Shown here one piece after another: positions 51,309-60,390 of a DNA stretch of 64,000 bases (its first letter is position 1; each line of letters starts with the position of its first letter). The notes under the pieces are model-generated. The model was given only the letters and a program-made list of their open reading frames with translations, made no database searches and was not told the origin of the DNA. Position numbers and translations under genes: made by a program. This stretch comes from Chryseobacterium carnipullorum. GTDB lineage: Bacteria > Bacteroidota > Bacteroidia > Flavobacteriales > Weeksellaceae. The stretch is taken from positions 248,001-312,000 of the forward strand of contig NZ_FRCD01000002.1 in NCBI RefSeq assembly GCF_900142785.1. The letters run 5' to 3'.

Positions 51309-52781
51309 TTACTCAGAAATCCATACACTTACATTGCCTGCCGGAACCGGGAAATTACCCCATCCGTTGTCATCAATCATTACTTTTTCATTACTTCTGT
51401 TAAGCAGATCATAGAATTCTTTTCCGGAATAGCGTTTCCCCATTTCCATGGGTTTGGTGTAAGCATCTTTATTGCTCAGGACAACAGCACATCCCGAATG
51501 TTCATCATCTCCTTCACGGGTCCAGCCCAAGCAATTGGCATCTTCAAAATAATCTCGCTGAGCCCCGTAGGCATGGTCTTTTCTTGCGGTAAGAAGCTCT
51601 TCAATACCGTCTACTTTCTCAAGGAAAATTTCCTGGTCATTGCCATCTCCACCTTTATCAGTATAATGCGCACCGTAAAGATCAGGGTAGAAAACACATG
51701 GATAGCCACTTTCACGAAGAAGGATCAGGGCATAAGCTAATGGTTTAAACCACGCTTCCACAGGAGCTTCAAGATCTTGCAGAGGCTGTGTGTCATGGTT
51801 ATCCACAAGACTTACGGAATGCATAGGATCTGCCTGTGTAAGGGTTTCGTCAAAAATTCTTCGGAGATCGTAAGAACTTCCTTCGTTGGAAGCGGTATGA
51901 AAATTATTTTGCAGAGAACTGTCAAAAAGACTCATGCATCCTTCCGTTACATCAATATACTTCTGAAGAAGACTAAGCTGCCCCGGAGCCCAGTATTCTC
52001 CGACCGCAAAAATGTTTTTTCCTGAATTGGAACGCAGCATCGTCAGCCATTCTTTGTAAAAATCAAAAGAAATATGTTTTAAGGCATCCAGTCTTACCCC
52101 ATCAAAATCAGTCAGTTCAAAATACCATTCCGCCCAGTTGTTCAGTTCCTCACGGACAAAAGGATTCCGGTGTTCGATGTCGTTATACATCAGGTAATCA
52201 TAATTTCCCTTTTCATCGTCAATCATCTCTTCCCAGTCGTTACCATATTCAGACTGTATTTTGAAAATATGGGAGTCCATGCCTTCAGCATAATCCACCC
52301 CGCTGAAACAGTTGAAATTCCATTCAAAATCAGAATATTTTTTTCCTCTTCCGGGAAAGGTGAATTTAGTATAAGATTCAATTTCCATGACATCGGAAAT
52401 AATCTTTTCCCTGTTGTTTTCGTCTACTTTTACCGCTTTAAACTTTTCCAGTTCGTCGCCCCCGGCCTTATGCCCGAGAACGATGTCAACGATAATGTTG
52501 ATATCTTGTTTTTTTAAAGCTTTAATAGCTTTAAGATAGTCGTCATGAGTACCGTATTTGGTGGGAAGACTTCCTTTCTGATCAAATTCTCCAAGGTCAT
52601 AGAGATCATAGGCATCATATCCTACTGAATAACCTCCATTCGTTCCTTTATAAGCTGGGGGAAACCATACTGAGGTGATTCCTAATTTTGCCAGATGGGA
52701 GGCCTGTTGTTCTGCTTCTTTCCATAATTTGCCATTTCCTTCAGAATACCAGTGGAAAAATTGAATCATCGTCGCGTTCAT
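51309..52781 (-). CDS. Alpha-amylase, GH13 (cytoplasmic type)
   Basis: The 490-residue enzyme begins MNATMIQFFHWYSEG and has no signal peptide. GH13 regions are present: I as DIVLGHK (usually D..xNH, here Gly replaces Asn), II as DGVRLDALKHI with the catalytic Asp, III as AVGEYW with the catalytic Glu, and IV as LVDNHDTQP with the third Asp. Overall it resembles the intracellular AmyA/maltohexaose-forming group that cleaves alpha-1,4-glucans. It stands alone between terminators and probably works on stored or imported glycans. Confidence 0.93.
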   Translation of the reverse strand: MNATMIQFFHWYSEGNGKLWKEAEQQASHLAKLGITSVWFPPAYKGTNGGYSVGYDAYDLYDLGEFDQKGSLPTKYGTHDDYLKAIKALKKQDINIIVDIVLGHKAGGDELEKFKAVKVDENNREKIISDVMEIESYTKFTFPGRGKKYSDFEWNFNCFSGVDYAEGMDSHIFKIQSEYGNDWEEMIDDEKGNYDYLMYNDIEHRNPFVREELNNWAEWYFELTDFDGVRLDALKHISFDFYKEWLTMLRSNSGKNIFAVGEYWAPGQLSLLQKYIDVTEGCMSLFDSSLQNNFHTASNEGSSYDLRRIFDETLTQADPMHSVSLVDNHDTQPLQDLEAPVEAWFKPLAYALILLRESGYPCVFYPDLYGAHYTDKGGDGNDQEIFLEKVDGIEELLTARKDHAYGAQRDYFEDANCLGWTREGDDEHSGCAVVLSNKDAYTKPMEMGKRYSGKEFYDLLNRSNEKVMIDDNGWGNFPVPAGNVSVWISE

Positions 52782-52828
52782 AAGTCGTAATTTGGTTGGT
52801 TTCCTACAAGATAGTGAAAATTTTTCAC

Positions 52829-53926
52829 CTATTGGTTTTCAAATTCTTCGAACGGGATTTTTAGTTGAATAGAAATCTGTTTTTTTTCTTCTGTATTGAG
52901 ATGGGAGAGGGAAAGGCCCAATAATCTCACGGGTTTATCGAAGGGTCTGAGCTCCCAGAGCTTTTTCCCCGTGTTGAAATATTGCTCAGGAGAAGTGAAA
53001 TAATCCTCCTTTGTAAAGCTTCTCGTAAAAAGAGAAAAATCTTTGTATTTAATTTTCAGAGTTAAGGCTCTTCCAAGAATGTTATTCTTTTGCAGACGCT
53101 GATGAAGTTCCTGACTCAGATGTTCCAGTTTTTCATTGATCTCCTGATCATCAAACAGATCTTCAAAAAAAGTTCTTTCTACCGCTACACTTTTCTGAAT
53201 GCGATGAGGTTTCACTTCGGAAGCATGAATACCGCGAACGACATTGTAATAATAACCTCCCGATTTTCCAAAAAGCCGGGTCAGTTCTTCTATCGATCGT
53301 TTCTTTAAATCTTTTCCCTTATAAATACCTAAACTAAACATTTTGTTAGCCGTAACTTTTCCTACACCATAAAATTTTTCGACAGGAAGTTCTTCAAGAA
53401 AACCTTCAATTCTATCAGGATGAATGGTCTTCTGCCCATTCGGCTTATTGATGTCGGAAGCTACTTTCGCCAGAAATTTATTCACGGAAATTCCCGCAGA
53501 TGCAGTTAAACCCGTCTGTTCAAATATTTTCTGACGAATCTCTTTGGCGATCTGATTGGCAGATTCCATAGCTTTCTTATTCTCCGTAACATCCAGATAG
53601 GCCTCGTCCAGAGAAAGAGGTTCTACCAGATCCGTATATTCATGAAAAATTTCCCGGATCTGTTTTGATATTTCTTTATACCGGGCAAAGCGGGGAGGAA
53701 CAAAAATTAGATGCGGACATTTTTCCTTGGCTGTTTTGCTGGGCATAGCAGAGCGCACTCCGTACTTCCTGGCTTCATAACTTGCCGCTGAAACTACCCC
53801 ACGATGTTCTCCTCCCACAGCAACAGGCTTTCCCTTGAGTGACGGATCATCATGCTGCTCCACGGAAGCATAAAATGCATCCATATCAACATGAATTATT
53901 TTACGGGTGGGAAAAGAAGAATCCAT
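52829..53926 (-). CDS. dinB: DNA polymerase IV (Y-family)
   Basis: The 365-residue translesion polymerase has catalytic motifs HVDMDAFYASVE and SLDEAYLDVT. It also has the finger residues SYEARKYGVRSAMPS, the helix-hairpin-helix FYGVGKVTANKMFSLGI, the little-finger domain and a possible clamp-binding tail (QLKIPFEEF). I place the start at ATG 53926, because the -7 box TATCTTTG at 53938-53931 lies between it and an in-frame ATG at 53947. It lies 42 bases after the acetyltransferase gene. No SOS box is seen, as is usual in Bacteroidota. Confidence 0.95.
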   Translation of the reverse strand: MDSSFPTRKIIHVDMDAFYASVEQHDDPSLKGKPVAVGGEHRGVVSAASYEARKYGVRSAMPSKTAKEKCPHLIFVPPRFARYKEISKQIREIFHEYTDLVEPLSLDEAYLDVTENKKAMESANQIAKEIRQKIFEQTGLTASAGISVNKFLAKVASDINKPNGQKTIHPDRIEGFLEELPVEKFYGVGKVTANKMFSLGIYKGKDLKKRSIEELTRLFGKSGGYYYNVVRGIHASEVKPHRIQKSVAVERTFFEDLFDDQEINEKLEHLSQELHQRLQKNNILGRALTLKIKYKDFSLFTRSFTKEDYFTSPEQYFNTGKKLWELRPFDKPVRLLGLSLSHLNTEEKKQISIQLKIPFEEFENQ

Positions 53927-53930
53927 ACCG

Positions 53931-53938
53931 CAAAGATA
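53931..53938 (-). promoter_or_regulatory. -7 box before dinB
   Basis: On the minus strand this reads TATCTTTG and ends five bases before the ATG at 53926. It would give a nearly leaderless dinB mRNA and decides between the two possible starts. Confidence 0.5.
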
Positions 53939-53968
53939 TGGATTCATTTATTTTGAATTAAATTCTGA

Positions 53969-54424
53969 TCATGTTTTCATTCTCATCGTAACAATTAATG
54001 ACTCAAAACCTGCTTTTTCATAGGCTTTTAAGGCAGATTCGTTTTGAGCGTAAACATCCAGCCTTATTTCGTGAATGTCTTTGGACTTTGCCCAGCCGAT
54101 CAGTTCGTCTAGAATCAACTTGTTAACTCCCTTTCCTCTGTGCTCAGGCTTTACATACATAAAACCCAGATAAGCGTACGTTTCAAAATCAGAATAATTA
54201 TTTTCCGTTTGTTTGATTTTTGCATACCCGGATGCGATGACTTCGTTATTATCTTCCGTCACCAGTACCAGTGAATCCTCAGATTGTATCAGATGAAGAA
54301 GATCGTAATAGTGAATCTCTCCATCTTTAAGGGTACTGTTAAAGGGTCTTTCTGCAGTAACAATTCCCTGCTCAAATTCTAAAAGGATTTCTAAATCCTG
54401 TTCTGTAGCTACTCTTGTAATCAT
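53969..54424 (-). CDS. GNAT-family N-acetyltransferase
   Basis: The 151-residue protein has the acetyl-CoA-binding motif A (LGFMYVKPEHRGKGVNKLIL) with the R/Q-x-x-G-x-G/A pattern, followed by EIRLDVYAQNESALKAYEKAGFE (shown in part: YAQNESALKAYEKAGFE). The substrate is unknown. Its ATG overlaps the stop of the thioredoxin-like gene by one base (TAATG), so the two are co-translated. Confidence 0.9.
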   Translation of the reverse strand: MITRVATEQDLEILLEFEQGIVTAERPFNSTLKDGEIHYYDLLHLIQSEDSLVLVTEDNNEVIASGYAKIKQTENNYSDFETYAYLGFMYVKPEHRGKGVNKLILDELIGWAKSKDIHEIRLDVYAQNESALKAYEKAGFESLIVTMRMKT

Positions 54425-54939
54425 TATTTCAAAAGACGGTTTATCGTTTCCTGGATCTCCGGATCTTCCGGTGAAATCGCGTAATATTTTGCAATAGAAG
54501 ACTTTTGATCCACCACCATATATCTTGGAATCCAGTTCAGATCAATGTAATTATTGAAATCATTTTTCCATCCTGAAGAAAACCAGTAGTTATCCTTGTC
54601 TTTCATATTGAATCTGTCCAGACTTTTGTCAAAACCTTCTTTTGATCTTTCGAGTGACAGGAATACGAAATCTATATTGGGATTGTTTTTCTCAAGTTCT
54701 TCTGCTTTTGGAAGTGCTTTTAAACAATCTCTGCACCATCCGGCCCAGAAATCAATCACTAAAACTTTTCCCTTATGCTGATCCAGAATTTGTTGAATGG
54801 TCACATTTTTACCTTGTTCATCTTCGAGCTTTTGTACCAAAGCTTCTTTAGAAAAACTGGTTTTTAGAACTTTCGGTTGCTGCTGTGCATAGCTCACCCC
54901 GAAAACACTGATCATAAAAATTAAGGCTAACTTTTTCAT
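54424..54939 (-). CDS. TlpA-like thioredoxin-fold protein
   Basis: The 171-residue exported protein has a signal peptide (MKKLALIFMISVFGVSYAQ) and a thioredoxin fold with the active site WAGWCRDC. TlpA/ResA relatives reduce or isomerise protein disulphides in the periplasm, for example in cytochrome c maturation. The -7 box TAGCTTTG at 54964-54957 on this strand supports ATG 54939. A frame opening further upstream begins before that box. It forms an operon with the downstream GNAT gene. Confidence 0.9.
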   Translation of the reverse strand: MKKLALIFMISVFGVSYAQQQPKVLKTSFSKEALVQKLEDEQGKNVTIQQILDQHKGKVLVIDFWAGWCRDCLKALPKAEELEKNNPNIDFVFLSLERSKEGFDKSLDRFNMKDKDNYWFSSGWKNDFNNYIDLNWIPRYMVVDQKSSIAKYYAISPEDPEIQETINRLLK

Positions 54940-55030
54940 TTTTTCAATTTCATATACAAAGCTAAACAATGAAACGCAATTGGAGATTGATTTCTTATGA
55001 ATTAGGAAAAATTGATGAGATCGAAAATTT

Positions 55031-55855
55031 CTATAAAGAATTATGATAATTTTTTACCAGACCTTTCACCACAGCAATCACATTCGGCATGGCTTTATTG
55101 GCAGCATTCAGAACTTCTTCGTGAGAAACAGCAAAGGCAATGTCAGGTCCTCCAAGATCAGTAATAACAGAGATGCAGAAAGAATCCATTCCCATATGTC
55201 TTGCAACAATGACCTCCGGAACAGTGCTCATTCCCACCATATCACCACCGATGGCTTTGATCATTCCGTATTCTGCAGGCGTTTCAAAAGTGGGACCCTG
55301 TAAGGCCACATAAACACCCTGATGAATTTTAATATTATTTTCCATCGCCGCTTTTTCAGCAATTTCGATCATTTTTTTGTTATACGGCTCGCTCATATCC
55401 ACAAAACGGGGTCCGAATGAATCTATATTTTTACCACGAAGCGGATGTTCAGGCATCATGTTGATATGATCTTTTAAAATAACGATATCTGCAACGTTAT
55501 AGGCTGGATTTACACCGCCGCAAGCATTGGAAAGGATGAGGTTCTTTATCCCTAAAAGATGGAAAACCCTGATGGGAAAAGTTACCGTTTCCATAGAATG
55601 ACCTTCATAATAATGAAAACGTCCGCTCATCATCAGAACTTTTTTGCCTTCCAGAATTCCGTAGATCAGTTTTCCGCCATGTCCCACCACTGTGGTCTGG
55701 GGGAAATGAGGAATTTCAGGGTATTCTAAAATATGGATGGCTTCCACTTCATCCTGCAGTTTTCCCAGTCCGGACCCTAAAATGATCGCGAAGTCTGGTG
55801 TTTCCCTGATAATATTTTTAATGAAATCTGCGGTCTGCTTAATTTTTTCTAACAT
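55031..55855 (-). CDS. punA: Purine nucleoside phosphorylase (PNP-I)
   Basis: The 274-residue enzyme splits purine nucleosides with phosphate into base and ribose-1-phosphate. The phosphate-binding and active-site segments are intact: ILGSGLGKL, GHGGKLIYG, GRFHYYEGH, SNACGGVNP and VGMSTVPEVIVARHMG. The length fits the trimeric low-molecular-mass class. The start overlaps the end of lpxK by 17 bases, so the two are co-transcribed. Confidence 0.95.
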   Translation of the reverse strand: MLEKIKQTADFIKNIIRETPDFAIILGSGLGKLQDEVEAIHILEYPEIPHFPQTTVVGHGGKLIYGILEGKKVLMMSGRFHYYEGHSMETVTFPIRVFHLLGIKNLILSNACGGVNPAYNVADIVILKDHINMMPEHPLRGKNIDSFGPRFVDMSEPYNKKMIEIAEKAAMENNIKIHQGVYVALQGPTFETPAEYGMIKAIGGDMVGMSTVPEVIVARHMGMDSFCISVITDLGGPDIAFAVSHEEVLNAANKAMPNVIAVVKGLVKNYHNSL

Positions 55856-56864
55856 AATCTAAGATGATTTGGTTGAATTCTTCCTTTTTATCAATGATGA
55901 CATTGATAGGCCAGTAGTAAACAATTTCTCTAAGATAATCAAAAGTTTTCAGACGTACATAATCTTTCTCCGTAGTCAGGATCAGTTTGTATTCCCCTAA
56001 TTTTTTATATTCTGCCGTAATTTTTTTGATGTCATCATCCGTAAAATTATGATGGTCTCTGAATTTTAAATGCTTCACCCGCTTTGAGAATTTTGCAAGG
56101 TGCTCAAGAAGAGGTTTTGGATTGGCAATTCCTGTGATAAGAAGGATATCATAATAATTCAGGTTATTGTCCGGAAGCATTTTGTCTTTTCCGTACACAT
56201 TTTCGTCATATCCGATGGATGAAAAGAAGACCTTCTGATTGTATGACGGTTTTATTCTTGAAATATAATAGCGTTTGGTTTCTTCGGTAAGTTCATCAGG
56301 ACATTTGCTGACCATAATGATATCTGCCCTTTTTGACCCGTTTCTGGATTCTCTTAAATCTCCGGCCGGAAGAAGATGATCTTTAAAATAAGGGTCATTA
56401 AAATCAGTCATCAGAATGTTGAAACCAGCTTTGATGGCTCTGTGTTGTAAAGCATCATCAAGAACAAGAACATCAAGATCCATATCAGCGATCACCTTTT
56501 TGGCTCCTGGAACCCTTTCTTCTGACACGGCAATGACGAAGCGGTTTTTGAAGCGCTCAAAAAGCTGCATGGCTTCATCGCCCACTACTTTATAATTGCT
56601 GTCGTAATTCGTGACTTCGTAGCCTTTGCTCAACCTTCCGTATCCACGCGAAAGCACGCCTGTCCTGTAATGTTTGGACAGGTATTGGGCAAGATACATC
56701 ACCATAGGCGATTTTCCGCTTCCGCCCACAGAAAGGTTTCCGACATTGATTATCGGAGTCTTGAACTTTGTCGTTTTAAAAACTCCCAGATCATACATTG
56801 TGTTTCGGATACCCGTTACCAAATGATAACCAAGGGAAAAAGGATAAAGGTACCATCTTTTCAT
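55839..56864 (-). CDS. lpxK: Tetraacyldisaccharide 4'-kinase
   Basis: The 341-residue enzyme phosphorylates lipid A disaccharide at the 4' position. It has an N-terminal membrane-associating helix (WYLYPFSLGYHLVTGIRN), a Walker A-type loop VGGSGKSPMV, a DDALQHR motif with catalytic residues, and the C-terminal nucleotide-binding part (LILTTEKDYVRL). A -7 box TATTTTTG at 56879-56872 on this strand precedes the ATG. The gene is divergent from truA. Confidence 0.96.
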   Translation of the reverse strand: MKRWYLYPFSLGYHLVTGIRNTMYDLGVFKTTKFKTPIINVGNLSVGGSGKSPMVMYLAQYLSKHYRTGVLSRGYGRLSKGYEVTNYDSNYKVVGDEAMQLFERFKNRFVIAVSEERVPGAKKVIADMDLDVLVLDDALQHRAIKAGFNILMTDFNDPYFKDHLLPAGDLRESRNGSKRADIIMVSKCPDELTEETKRYYISRIKPSYNQKVFFSSIGYDENVYGKDKMLPDNNLNYYDILLITGIANPKPLLEHLAKFSKRVKHLKFRDHHNFTDDDIKKITAEYKKLGEYKLILTTEKDYVRLKTFDYLREIVYYWPINVIIDKKEEFNQIILDYVRKN

Positions 56865-56871
56865 ACGTTTG

Positions 56872-56943
56872 CAAAAATAGGAATTTTCATAAGGATTTTA
56901 AGCAATATTCTGAAAGACTTTTCATTAAATTAAAGTATTTTTG
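56872..56943. promoter_or_regulatory. Divergent lpxK/truA promoters
   Basis: TATTTTTG occurs on the minus strand (56879-56872) towards lpxK and on the plus strand (56936-56943) towards truA. The truA box gives a leader of about 15 bases to a TTG start at 56962. Confidence 0.6.
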
Positions 56944-56961
56944 TGGAGTTATTTTAATACA

Positions 56962-57699
56962 TTGAGATACTTTATAGAATTTTCTTACAACGGGAAAAAT
57001 TATTTCGGTTATCAGATACAGCCGGACGCTATTTCTGTACAGGAAGAGCTGGAAAAAGCACTTTCCACTATTTTAAGGGAAGAAATTAAAACTACGGGTG
57101 CCGGAAGAACGGATACCGGTGTTCATGCTAAAAAAATATTTGCCCATTTTGATACGGAGAAAGAGTTGGATGTGATGAATCTTCCCTATAAACTGAACAG
57201 TTTTCTTCCGCCTGATATTGCCATAAAAAAAATGTTTCAGGTAAAAGATGATTTTCACGCCCGTTTCGATGCGACGTACAGAACGTATGAATATTATATT
57301 TCTCTGGCAAAAAATCCTTTTACCCAGGAATCTGCATGGCAGCACTGGAAAAGACCGCTGGATATCAATAAAATGAATGAAGCCTGTAAAATTCTGTTTG
57401 AATATGAGGATTTTACGAGTTTTGCCAAATTAAAAACGGACAACAAAACCAATATCTGCAAAATGTACAAAGCAGAATGGGAGCAGGATGGAACAGAACT
57501 TAAGTTTACGGTTTCCGCCAACCGTTTCCTCAGAAATATGGTCCGTGCTATCGTAGGAACCATGGTAGAAATTGGAAGTGGCAAAATAAAGCCTGAAGAT
57601 CTTCGTAAAATCATTGAAGATAAACATCGGAACGCTGCCGGAACCTCAGCTCCGGGTCACGGATTGTTTCTGGTGGACGTGGGATATGAATTTCCATAA
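56962..57699 (+). CDS. truA: tRNA pseudouridine(38-40) synthase
   Basis: The 245-residue enzyme starts at TTG 56962 with the family beginning (M)RYFIEFSYNGKNYFGYQ. The catalytic Asp lies in GAGRTDTGVHA. The C-terminal half has FRNM-type RFLRNMVRAIVGTMVEIGSGK. TruA modifies uridines 38-40 of the anticodon stem. A frame starting at TTG 56941 would begin inside the -7 box, so the later TTG is preferred. No ATG is available near the N-terminus, so translation from TTG is probably genuine. Confidence 0.95.
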   Translation: MRYFIEFSYNGKNYFGYQIQPDAISVQEELEKALSTILREEIKTTGAGRTDTGVHAKKIFAHFDTEKELDVMNLPYKLNSFLPPDIAIKKMFQVKDDFHARFDATYRTYEYYISLAKNPFTQESAWQHWKRPLDINKMNEACKILFEYEDFTSFAKLKTDNKTNICKMYKAEWEQDGTELKFTVSANRFLRNMVRAIVGTMVEIGSGKIKPEDLRKIIEDKHRNAAGTSAPGHGLFLVDVGYEFP

Positions 57700-58000
57700 G
57701 AACACGCTCTCATCTTCATATCAGCACGATAAATAATTGAATATTGGCTTGTTTAATGGTTTTTTAAAGACAAAACAGGCAGAGGCGTAATTGTATAAGA
57801 CAAGAAATTCAAAGGATTTTCCCTGTCACTTTCTGTTTGTTTGCATTATGAAAAAAAATGTTATTTTAGCAGGTAACGACTATTTCCATGTAAAACTTAT
57901 TTGATTCTCTTTTGTAATGCAGGTGTTTATTGGAAATAGATGAAGTACTGAATAATGAAATCAGGACAGACCTGAATTTTTAATCTATAAAACACGAATT
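57700..58000. other. Intergenic region without a gene
   Basis: I find no coding frame, RNA gene, clear hairpin or full promoter box in these 300 bases. The sequence is AT-rich with small repeats only. Confidence 0.4.
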
Positions 58001-58342
58001 ATGTTATCAATTTTTATTCTTATCGGGGCCTACCGGTATTACGCACAGCTTGCTGAAAGGTTTGGCAAAACAAAATGGCACTATGGACTTTTAGCGATTG
58101 GAGTATACCTGGGAACTCAGCTGTTCTTTGGTTTCTCTTACGGAATTTATAAAGGTGTCACAGATCCCGATTCCCTTGACGGAGTAGACTACACAGGATT
58201 TTCTTTAATCAATATGATCAGCTGGGTCATTTCCATTGCAGCGGTATATGGAGTGTATAAGCTTCTTGAAAGAAAATTTTTAAAGGAAAATATCAGTAAA
58301 CCTTCTCTGGAAATTGAAAAAATTGGAGATCAGGATCTGTAA
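58001..58342 (+). CDS. Small membrane protein of unknown function
   Basis: The 113-residue protein has hydrophobic segments at about 1-11, 28-50 and 72-92 joined by short polar loops, and ends in a charged tail of about 20 residues. An aromatic-rich stretch (HYGLLAIGVYLGTQLFFGFSY) forms the second helix. It resembles small uncharacterised flavobacterial membrane proteins next to truA, but I cannot assign a function. Confidence 0.75.
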   Translation: MLSIFILIGAYRYYAQLAERFGKTKWHYGLLAIGVYLGTQLFFGFSYGIYKGVTDPDSLDGVDYTGFSLINMISWVISIAAVYGVYKLLERKFLKENISKPSLEIEKIGDQDL

Positions 58343-58524
58343 AATTAGGTAGGTTAGGTTTCGAAAGTCACCTTTATGCTGGCTTCGGTTGCCTTCGCCA
58401 CGATCATTGTAACTTACCTGTTAACACAAATCCACCAAAATATATTCATATTGTAAATGACACTTATCTGAAATTTTCTATGACGATTTGATCAACTTGT
58501 AAAGGCTGTCAAATTATAAAGTCT

Positions 58525-58532
58525 TATTTTTG
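58525..58532 (+). promoter_or_regulatory. -7 box of the ABC exporter gene
   Basis: TATTTTTG matches the consensus and lies 35 bases before the ATG. The nearest upstream TTG (58497-58499) is 25 bases away, longer than ideal. Confidence 0.5.
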
Positions 58533-58566
58533 CATAGAATTTTAAATTCTTTCTTCAACTCGTACA

Positions 58567-60324
58567 ATGAAAAAACAAGATACCTGGGGGATTGTTAAGA
58601 GGCTATTCTTTATTGGAATGAAATTCCGTTCATGGTTCATCCTAACTTTAATAATTTCCGTCATACTGTCCGTGGTTTCTACCTATCGACCTTATCTTAC
58701 CATGCAGGTGGTAGACAATGATATTACCAAGCTGAAGGATAAAGCGTTGATGATGCAGCATATCTACATTCTGGTAGGTTTGGTTTTTGCAGAAACTATT
58801 TTAAACTTTTTCTTAGTTTACTTTTCAAATTATATTTCGCAGAATGTTATCCGTGATATTCGCGAGAGACTGTATGCCAAATTGATTTATTTCAGGACAT
58901 CATTTTTTGATAAAACTCCCATCGGCCAGTTGGTTACCCGTGCCGTGGGTGATGTGGAGACGATTTCTACAGTGTATACTGATGGTTTTCTGATGGTTTT
59001 CGGAGATATTCTGAGAATTGTATTCGTTTTGGTGATGATGTTCAGCACCAATGTTCATCTGAGTTATATTACTTTGGCGATCCTTCCCTTAATGGTGATG
59101 ATTACCAGGTTTTTTCAGAAGAGACTTAAAAAAGCTTTCGGAGATGAAAGAACGTGGACGGCCAATCAAAACTCTTTCGTTCAGGAAAGACTGGCAGGGA
59201 TGTCCATTATTCAGGTGTTCAACAGACAGGATGCTGAGTTCAAAAAATTTGATGATATTAATATTACTCTGAAAAGCGCTTTACTGAGAACGGTTTTTAT
59301 CTTCTCTTTGTTCTTTCCGGTTGTAGAATTGATATCCTCATTATTCATTGGATTTATCCTGTTTTATGGAGGATACATTACGATCAGTGCTGGTGTTGTT
59401 ATCGCATTTATTCAATATATTTCAATGCTGATCCGTCCGTTAAGACAGATTGCAGACCGCTTCAATAATATCCAGAGAGGTCTTGTAGGGGCTGAAAGAG
59501 TATTGGGTGTGATGGATGAAGATTATGCCATGCCGAATACAGGAATCGTGAAAAAAGATCATTTCGATGGTAAAATTGAATTTGAAAATGTTCGTTTTGC
59601 TTATGATGATAAACAGGAAGTGCTGAAGGGAATCGATTTTAAAGTAAATCCAGGAGAAACAGTTGCTATTGTGGGGGCTACAGGTGCTGGTAAATCTACG
59701 ATCATCAGTCTTATCACAAGACTTTATGATATTAATTCCGGAAGAATCGTGATTGATGATGTTGAGGTAAAAGATTATGAACTCTATAACCTGAGAAGTC
59801 ATATCGGTGTGGTGCTGCAGGATGTATTCCTTTTCCACGGAAGTATCTTTGAAAACCTTGCCTTTGGTGATGAAAGCGTTACCTTGGAAAAAATAAAAGC
59901 TGGAGCCAAAGAAATTGAAGTTGACCAGTTTATCGAACAGCTTCCCGGTGGTTATGATTTTGTGGTCAGCGAAAGAGGTTCCTCTATTTCTTTAGGGCAA
60001 AGACAGTTGTTATCTTTCCTTAGAGCCTATTTATCAGATCCTAAAATTCTGATTCTGGATGAAGCCACTTCTTCTATTGATCATGAAAGTGAAAAACTGA
60101 TTCAGAGAGCCACGGAAAAGATTACTAAAAACAGAACCTCAATTATCATTGCCCACAGGCTTTCCACCATTGAGAAAGCAGATAAAATAATTGTGATGGA
60201 ACATGGAAAAATAGTAGAGGAAGGAAAACACTTGGAGCTACTTGATCAGAACGGATACTACTCAACCCTTTACAAAGCTCAGCTCAGACATGAGGTAGAA
60301 CTTGAAGAAGAGAAGCAATCATAG
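58567..60324 (+). CDS. ABC exporter, fused permease and ATPase
   Basis: The 585-residue half-transporter has six transmembrane helices (about 18-310) and an ATPase domain with Walker A GATGAGKST. Its signature region SISLGQRQ departs from LSGGQ, Walker B is ILILDEATS and the switch is H in IIIAHRLST. It should act as a homo- or heterodimer exporting lipids, drugs or peptides. There is no C39 peptidase domain, so it is not the expected exporter for the GG-leader peptide at 51.1 kb. Confidence 0.93.
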   Translation: MKKQDTWGIVKRLFFIGMKFRSWFILTLIISVILSVVSTYRPYLTMQVVDNDITKLKDKALMMQHIYILVGLVFAETILNFFLVYFSNYISQNVIRDIRERLYAKLIYFRTSFFDKTPIGQLVTRAVGDVETISTVYTDGFLMVFGDILRIVFVLVMMFSTNVHLSYITLAILPLMVMITRFFQKRLKKAFGDERTWTANQNSFVQERLAGMSIIQVFNRQDAEFKKFDDINITLKSALLRTVFIFSLFFPVVELISSLFIGFILFYGGYITISAGVVIAFIQYISMLIRPLRQIADRFNNIQRGLVGAERVLGVMDEDYAMPNTGIVKKDHFDGKIEFENVRFAYDDKQEVLKGIDFKVNPGETVAIVGATGAGKSTIISLITRLYDINSGRIVIDDVEVKDYELYNLRSHIGVVLQDVFLFHGSIFENLAFGDESVTLEKIKAGAKEIEVDQFIEQLPGGYDFVVSERGSSISLGQRQLLSFLRAYLSDPKILILDEATSSIDHESEKLIQRATEKITKNRTSIIIAHRLSTIEKADKIIVMEHGKIVEEGKHLELLDQNGYYSTLYKAQLRHEVELEEEKQS

Positions 60325-60346
60325 TCCATTGACTGGTATAAAAGTA

Positions 60347-60372
60347 AAAAGAGAGCCCTGGAGCTCTCTTTT
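60347..60372. terminator. Bidirectional terminator
   Basis: AAAAGAGAGC (60347-60356) pairs with GCTCTCTTTT (60363-60372) around a 6-base loop, with T-rich stretches both ways, between the convergent exporter and protease genes. Confidence 0.82.
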
Positions 60373-60390
60373 CTATTTGGAATGAATTTC

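Noticed and set aside
58567..60324. Dedicated exporter for the GG-leader peptide
   Set aside because: The protein lacks the N-terminal C39 peptidase domain and is more than 7 kb away from the peptide gene.
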